DNA of 33,451 bases from Alphaproteobacteria bacterium (GTDB taxonomy: Bacteria; Pseudomonadota; Alphaproteobacteria; Rhodobacterales; Rhodobacteraceae). This document shows, piece after piece, positions 30,613 to 33,451 of the stretch; the stretch's first letter is position 1, and the number at the start of each line of letters is the position of its first letter. The notes under the pieces were generated by a model. That model had not been told where the DNA came from, did no database searches, and saw nothing but the letters and a program-made list of their open reading frames with translations. The position numbers and the translations under genes are program-made. The stretch is from positions 1 to 33,451 of the forward strand of contig JARFTV010000001.1 of NCBI GenBank assembly GCA_029289325.1, in the 5' to 3' direction.

Positions 30613-30639
30613 GGGCAGGGGTGCCCTTGAGCCCTGCCC
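30613..30639 (+). terminator. Hairpin after exported protein gene
   Basis: GGGCAGGG pairs with CCCTGCCC around an 11-base loop, 14 bases after the stop. First of two consecutive hairpins. Confidence 0.5.
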
Positions 30640-30645
30640 ACCTTT

Positions 30646-30683
30646 GGGGGACGGAGGGGTGAGCAGCCTCCGTCCCCCTTTTT
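30646..30683 (+). terminator. Strong intrinsic terminator
   Basis: GGGGGACGGAGG pairs perfectly with CCTCCGTCCCCC around a 9-base loop, followed by TTTTT. Confidence 0.9.
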
Positions 30684-30713
30684 CATCGCGCCCATCCGCG
30701 CTAGTCGTGGTTC

Positions 30714-31344
30714 ATGGCGCGCGTTCCTCCCAGCTTTCACTACGAGATCGAGGTTATGGCCCGAGGGGTCCTGCGTGTCGTTGGGGTCGATGAGGTCGGG
30801 CGCGGGCCCTTGGCCGGGCCGGTCACGGCGGCAGCGGTGCGGCTGGACCCGGGGCGGATCCCGCAGGGGCTGGGCGATTCGAAGGCGATCAGCGCCGGGC
30901 GCCGCGAAGAGCTGTACCAAGAGCTCCTTGAGGTTGCCGAGGTCAGCATCGCCCATGCCACGGTCGAGGAGATCGACAGCCTGAACATCCTGCGCGCCAG
31001 CCACCTGGCGATGGAGCGGGCGGTGGCGGGCCTTTCGGCCGATCACGCGCTGATCGACGGCAACATGATTCCCCGCGGATTGAGTTGCGCCGCCACCCCG
31101 ATCGTGAAGGGCGATGCGCTTTGCCTGTCGATCGCCGCGGCCTCGATCGTGGCCAAGGTGACGCGCGACCGGATCATGGTGGATTTGGCGCAACAGCACC
31201 CCGGCTACGGCTGGGAAACCAATGCCGGCTACCCCACACCAGAGCACTTCCAGGCGCTTCTAGATCTTGGCGTGACCCCTTGGCATAGGCGTTCGTTCAA
31301 GCCCGTCCACAACATCTTGTATCAAGATGTTTCCGTAACTTCTT

Positions 31345-31346
<2 letters not shown>
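30714..31346 (+). CDS. rnhB: Ribonuclease HII
   Basis: A 210-residue enzyme that nicks RNA-DNA hybrids at embedded ribonucleotides. Metal-binding residues are in '[13 protein letters not shown]' (Asp, Glu) and 'ALIDGN' (Asp); '[15 protein letters not shown]', '[12 protein letters not shown]' and '[14 protein letters not shown]' are standard RNase HII stretches. Its position directly upstream of ccrM is a conserved arrangement in alphaproteobacteria. The start at 30714 lacks a clear ribosome site; an ATG 14 codons later is possible. Confidence 0.95.
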
Positions 31347-32556
<1,210 letters not shown>

Positions 32557-32600
32557 ATTCAGGAACACGCCTGTCCCTGGACCGCTCTGGGGACACCTTG

Positions 32601-32630
32601 CCCCGCCGTGACCTCACGGCGGGGTTTTTT
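32601..32630 (+). terminator. Intrinsic terminator of ccrM
   Basis: CCCCGCCGTG and CACGGCGGGG pair perfectly around ACCT, followed by TTTTTT. Confidence 0.95.
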
Positions 32631-32710
32631 CGCGACGCTTCACGGCAGCTTAGGTTGAACCCGGACCAGATGTTACCTATCCCAGTCCTGTCATTCCAAT
32701 CGGAGAGGCC

Positions 32711-33367
32711 ATGGTCTTTCGTCGGCGCCGTCCCCTCAGCGTTACCGGCAAGCTGCGCCGAGCCCTGCTTCCGCCGGGAGGCTGGAAACGCGCGTTCACC
32801 TATCTGCGCCACCGCGCGACCCGGATCCCGGACGCGCCGCACCGGATCGCCCGCGGTCTGGCCTGCGGCATCCTTGCCTCCTTCACCCCGCTTTTCGGCC
32901 TGCATTTCTTCCTGGCCGTCGGACTGGCAATGCTGATCCGCGGCAATGTCATCGCCTCGCTGATCGGGACAGCCGCGGGGAACCCCCTGACCTTCCCCTT
33001 CATCGCCGTCCTGGCGCTGGACCTTGGCCATATGATCCTTGGCACCAAGGCCGATGCGGTGCCGATCACGCAGATCATGACCGCCTTCGGTCAGGCGGGG
33101 GACGAGATCTTCCGCAACATCCGCGCCGTGTTTACCGCCGAACCGACGAACTGGGGTCGGCTCGACCGCTTCTTCCGCTATGTCTTCCTGCCCTATCTGG
33201 TTGGCGGGTTGGGCCCCGGTCTGGCGGCGGCCATCGCGGGATACTGGATCAGTCTTCCGGCCTTGGCCGGGTATCAGAAACTGCGCGCGGCCCGGCGTGA
33301 GGCACGGGCACAGAAACGCGCGCAACAGGCGGCCGAGGCGGCCGCCGCGGAAAGGACAGACGAATGA
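32711..33367 (+). CDS. DUF2062 membrane protein
   Basis: A 218-residue inner-membrane protein of the DUF2062 family, with about three hydrophobic segments (50-80, 92-112, 157-182) and the signature '[34 protein letters not shown]' followed by '[12 protein letters not shown]'. A charged, Ala/Arg-rich helical tail ends the protein. Function is unknown. GGAGAGG lies just before the ATG. Its stop overlaps the next start as ATGA. Confidence 0.92.
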   Translation: MVFRRRRPLSVTGKLRRALLPPGGWKRAFTYLRHRATRIPDAPHRIARGLACGILASFTPLFGLHFFLAVGLAMLIRGNVIASLIGTAAGNPLTFPFIAVLALDLGHMILGTKADAVPITQIMTAFGQAGDEIFRNIRAVFTAEPTNWGRLDRFFRYVFLPYLVGGLGPGLAAAIAGYWISLPALAGYQKLRAARREARAQKRAQQAAEAAAAERTDE

Positions 33368-33451
33368 ACGGAGCGGAAACCCTGGTGCAGACCCTGCTTG
33401 CCAGCGGCGTGCGGGTCTGTTTTGCCAATCCCGGCACCTCCGAGATGCATT
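33364..33451 (+). CDS. Thiamine-diphosphate enzyme, acetolactate synthase-like (partial)
   Basis: Only the first 29 residues are present; the gene runs off the right edge. They read '[19 protein letters not shown]' then '[10 protein letters not shown]', the N-terminal pattern of the ThDP-dependent pyruvate decarboxylase/acetolactate synthase superfamily, where the Glu in the following helix activates the cofactor and 'NPGTSE' is typical of benzoylformate decarboxylase- or IlvG-like members. It overlaps the DUF2062 gene by 4 bases. The exact reaction cannot be told. Confidence 0.75.
   Translation, partial: MNGAETLVQTLLASGVRVCFANPGTSEMH

Overview
The window is about 65% GC, densely packed, and reads as a chromosomal segment of an alphaproteobacterium of the order Rhodobacterales (Rhodobacter/Paracoccus-like). 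The support is a PhyR-NepR-EcfG general stress locus, an rnhB-ccrM pair with GANTC sites in front of the adenine methyltransferase, msrPQ, and gene tails of a style I recall from that order. I see no insertion sequence, prophage, CRISPR array or plasmid functions.

Layout. 1-335 has no protein gene; its minus strand looks like the leader of an rRNA operon lying beyond the left edge. 336-1846 is msrPQ (periplasmic methionine sulfoxide repair). 2119-5015 has a fasciclin-domain protein, an exported protein of unknown function and a CHASE-domain HWE-type histidine kinase. 5066-11219 is the stress core: a PRC-barrel protein, a phospholipase D-like protein, phyR, and divergently nepR-ecfG plus a sensor whose ATP-binding half is degenerate. 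11250-20505 is stress accessory genes: an envelope operon (amphipathic-helix protein, holin-like membrane protein, DUF3618), a DUF1328 membrane peptide, an AI-2E-family permease with a large extra C-terminus, a pyridoxamine-oxidase-like stress protein, clpB and a DUF378 protein. 20502-25508 is metabolic: TolB-like propeller protein, an operon of ROK sugar kinase, CutC and an unknown protein, pyrF, then bfd and bfr for iron storage. 25509-26602 has no convincing protein gene but contains a possible small RNA. 26603-33451 has mtaB and dapF, tRNA-Lys, a membrane-anchored winged-helix protein, two small exported proteins, rnhB, ccrM, a DUF2062 membrane protein and the start of a thiamine-diphosphate enzyme.

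How it works together. The main theme is the general stress response. In this pathway phosphorylated PhyR binds the anti-sigma factor NepR and frees EcfG, which reads promoters of the form GGAAC-N16/17-CGTT. I found six exact matches, each in a gap upstream of a gene and correctly oriented: the exported protein at 2714, the PRC-barrel gene, nepR-ecfG, the AI-2E gene, the pyridoxamine-oxidase-like gene and bfr. Five more sites keep GGAAC and the spacing but differ in one base of CGTT; they precede phyR, the envelope operon, the DUF1328 gene, the gene at 13720-14202 and the DUF378 gene. So regulator and a probable local regulon sit together, tying envelope, protein-repair and iron-storage functions to one switch. 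All calls are by reading the sequence; no database search was run.
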